Positions 42,668-43,338 of a stretch of 43,338 bases of DNA are shown here, in pieces (the stretch's first letter is position 1; each line of letters begins with the position of its first letter). A model generated the notes under the pieces. It saw nothing but the letters and a program-made list of their open reading frames with translations. It was not told where the DNA came from and searched no databases. The DNA is from Streptomyces sp. NRRL S-118 (GTDB lineage: Bacteria > Actinomycetota > Actinomycetes > Streptomycetales > Streptomycetaceae). The DNA lies in assembly GCF_000716335.1 (NCBI RefSeq), contig NZ_KL591003.1:256769-300106 (forward strand), given 5' to 3'. Made by a program: the position numbers and the translations under genes.

Positions 42668-42714
42668 GCGTGCCACTCCTCGTCTTCCGCCACTGCTGCC
42701 CCTTCCTTGAACAT
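42664..42714 (-). CDS. Candidate 16-residue leader peptide coupled to the CysK2-like gene
   Basis: ATG 42714 opens [16 protein letters not shown] and stops at TGA 42666-42664, which overlaps the CysK2-like GTG as GTGA. AGGTGA, complementary to the 16S tail, lies 7 bases before the ATG. The peptide is acidic with no cysteine codons, so it is not a classical cysteine attenuator. It may set translation of the downstream gene by coupling, or be a genuine small protein. Chance cannot be excluded at this length. Confidence 0.4.
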   Translation of the reverse strand: MFKEGAAVAEDEEWHA

Positions 42715-42747
42715 ACCCTCCTCACCTGCGCAAACGATGACTTTGAT

Positions 42748-42759
42748 GCCCTATAGGGC
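42748..42759. promoter_or_regulatory. Palindrome GCCCTATAGGGC in the divergent promoter
   Basis: A perfect 12-bp palindrome 34 bases upstream of the leader ORF and 99 bases before the rightward gene. TATAGG within it could serve as a -10, in which case the symmetry would make it an operator for an unknown regulator. Confidence 0.4.
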
Positions 42760-42857
42760 GAGCTTGGGGACCGTGCTCCCTACGCGCCCTGGTGTACGGG
42801 CGGGTCGTTGTGCAGACTGACCGGACCGGCAATCCGCGCGAAGGGGGCGGCAGAGTC

Positions 42858-43184
42858 ATGGCGGAGCCTGATTTCAGCGCCACGGGCGTACGCATCGAGC
42901 GGTGGCCGCGTTCGCTGACGAGGGCGGGCGAGGTCCTGATCAAGGACGGCAAGCTGGCCCTGCTGACCAGCTACGGGCGGGTGATCGACAGTGCGCCGGT
43001 GCGCGCCGTCCGGGCGGGCAGGCCGTGGTTCGCGGGCCGGGACGGAGCCACGGTGGCCACGCTCAACGGCCACCGGTACCGGCTCACCATGGGGCAGCGC
43101 AGCCGCAGGCCGGACAGCACCGCGACAGCGCTCGCCGGGCGTTTCCTGGAGGCTGTCCGCAGGGCGGGCTCCGGTCGCGGCTGA
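42858..43184 (+). CDS. Small hypothetical protein
   Basis: A 108-residue basic protein. Its centre (residues about 23-75) has a beta-rich pattern: GEVLIKDGKLALLTSYGRVI, then SAPVRAVRAGRPWFAGRDGA and TVATLNGHRYRLTMG. This is PH-like in character, with a short helix at the end (TALAGRFLEAVRRAG). No signal peptide or membrane helix. I do not recognise the family with certainty; similar small proteins occur in Streptomyces. ATG 42858 is preceded by AAGGGGGCGG. It diverges from the CysK2-like gene, and the palindrome at 42748 lies between them. Confidence 0.75.
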   Translation: MAEPDFSATGVRIERWPRSLTRAGEVLIKDGKLALLTSYGRVIDSAPVRAVRAGRPWFAGRDGATVATLNGHRYRLTMGQRSRRPDSTATALAGRFLEAVRRAGSGRG

Positions 43185-43227
43185 CGCGGCCGGACGGGCG
43201 GACGGGCGGCCCGGCGCCGGGGAGCCC

Positions 43228-43338
43228 GTGTACGAGCACGGGCACGTGCACGAGTACGAGCCGTGTACCGAGCACGGGCACGTGTACGAGTGCGAGCCCG
43301 TGTACGAGTGCGAGCCCGTGTACGAGTGCGAGCCCGTG
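43228..43338. repeat. 18-bp tandem repeat array at the right edge
   Basis: Units of the form GTGTACGAGTGCGAGCCC. Three identical copies lie at 43282-43335, three degenerate ones at 43228-43281, and a seventh begins at 43336, cut by the window. Being a multiple of three, the array is open in several frames: VYECEP rightward, GLALVH leftward. It follows the small hypothetical gene by 43 bases. Whether it is intergenic or inside a gene entering from the right cannot be told. Confidence 0.85.

Noticed and set aside
1..43338. tRNA, rRNA, riboswitch, CRISPR or prophage features
   Set aside because: None was recognised by eye on either strand: no CCA-flanked cloverleaf-type sequence, no spaced direct repeats of CRISPR size, no integrase or phage structural motif.

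Overview
The window is high-GC actinobacterial DNA and almost certainly comes from a Streptomyces chromosome. The evidence is the frequent GTG starts, a mycothiol-dependent maleylpyruvate isomerase-type protein, an SCO6745/SalK-type protein, a Rv1733c-type membrane protein, and dense ATGA/GTGA gene overlaps. No rRNA, tRNA or CRISPR array was seen. It reads as two halves. Bases 1 to about 20,500 look like accessory DNA: resistance and catabolic cassettes, several broken genes and insertion-sequence scraps. Bases 20,500 to 43,338 look like intact, tightly packed core sequence.

Left half. (1) An arsenic cassette: arsO, acr3 and arsR run leftward, arsC runs rightward, and a dyad-rich control region lies between arsR and arsC. 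The thioredoxin-reductase gene (arsT) expected after arsC survives only as a broken start, followed by about 700 bases of degenerate DNA. (2) A MarR-controlled electrophile-defence operon at 4.2-9.8 kb: MarR repressor, 14-helix drug-type MFS pump, zinc-less quinone/enone reductase, DJ-1/PfpI protein, aldehyde dehydrogenase, and a second MDR reductase reduced to its two ends by an internal deletion. A hairpin terminator closes it. (3) A lipid-catabolism segment at 9.9-18.2 kb: TetR regulator, remains of an acyl-CoA ligase, HAD hydrolase and thiolase run leftward; an epoxide-hydrolase-type enzyme and an SCO6745-family protein run rightward; then come a maleylpyruvate-isomerase-type protein and an MDR-SDR oxidoreductase pair. 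The promoters of the hydrolase and of the MDR-SDR pair share a 16-bp dyad, TACCGACCAGT(T/A)GGTA, so they probably form one TetR-type regulon. (4) Fragments of IS5- and IS630-type transposases and a looser-coded MFS exporter mark the edge of the accessory block.

Right half. A metabolite:H+ symporter (MHS family) converges, across a perfect 17-bp-stem terminator, on a GAF/PucR-type regulator that lies behind a 3-hydroxybutyrate dehydrogenase; together these look like a ketone-body or organic-acid uptake and oxidation unit. Next are a Nudix hydrolase with apolipoprotein N-acyltransferase (lnt), an O-antigen-ligase-like membrane protein, a PH-like membrane protein, an Asp/Glu racemase, an HpnB-like glycosyltransferase with a repetitive insert, a two-domain TerA/TerD-type protein, a Pro/Tyr-rich protein and a MOSC protein. 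After these comes a poorly understood envelope group: a Rv1733c-type membrane protein, a beta-helix/AAA+ fusion ATPase, and a polytopic membrane protein with a split alpha/beta-hydrolase. The window ends with a DeoR regulator and SRPBCC protein, a CysK2-like PLP enzyme preceded by a coupled 16-codon ORF, a small hypothetical protein, and an 18-bp tandem repeat cut by the window edge.

The best candidates for something undescribed are the beta-helix/AAA+ fusion with its membrane-hydrolase neighbour, the two-site TetR-type operator, and the coupled mini-ORF before the cysteine-synthase-like gene. All functions are inferred from sequence motifs and context only.
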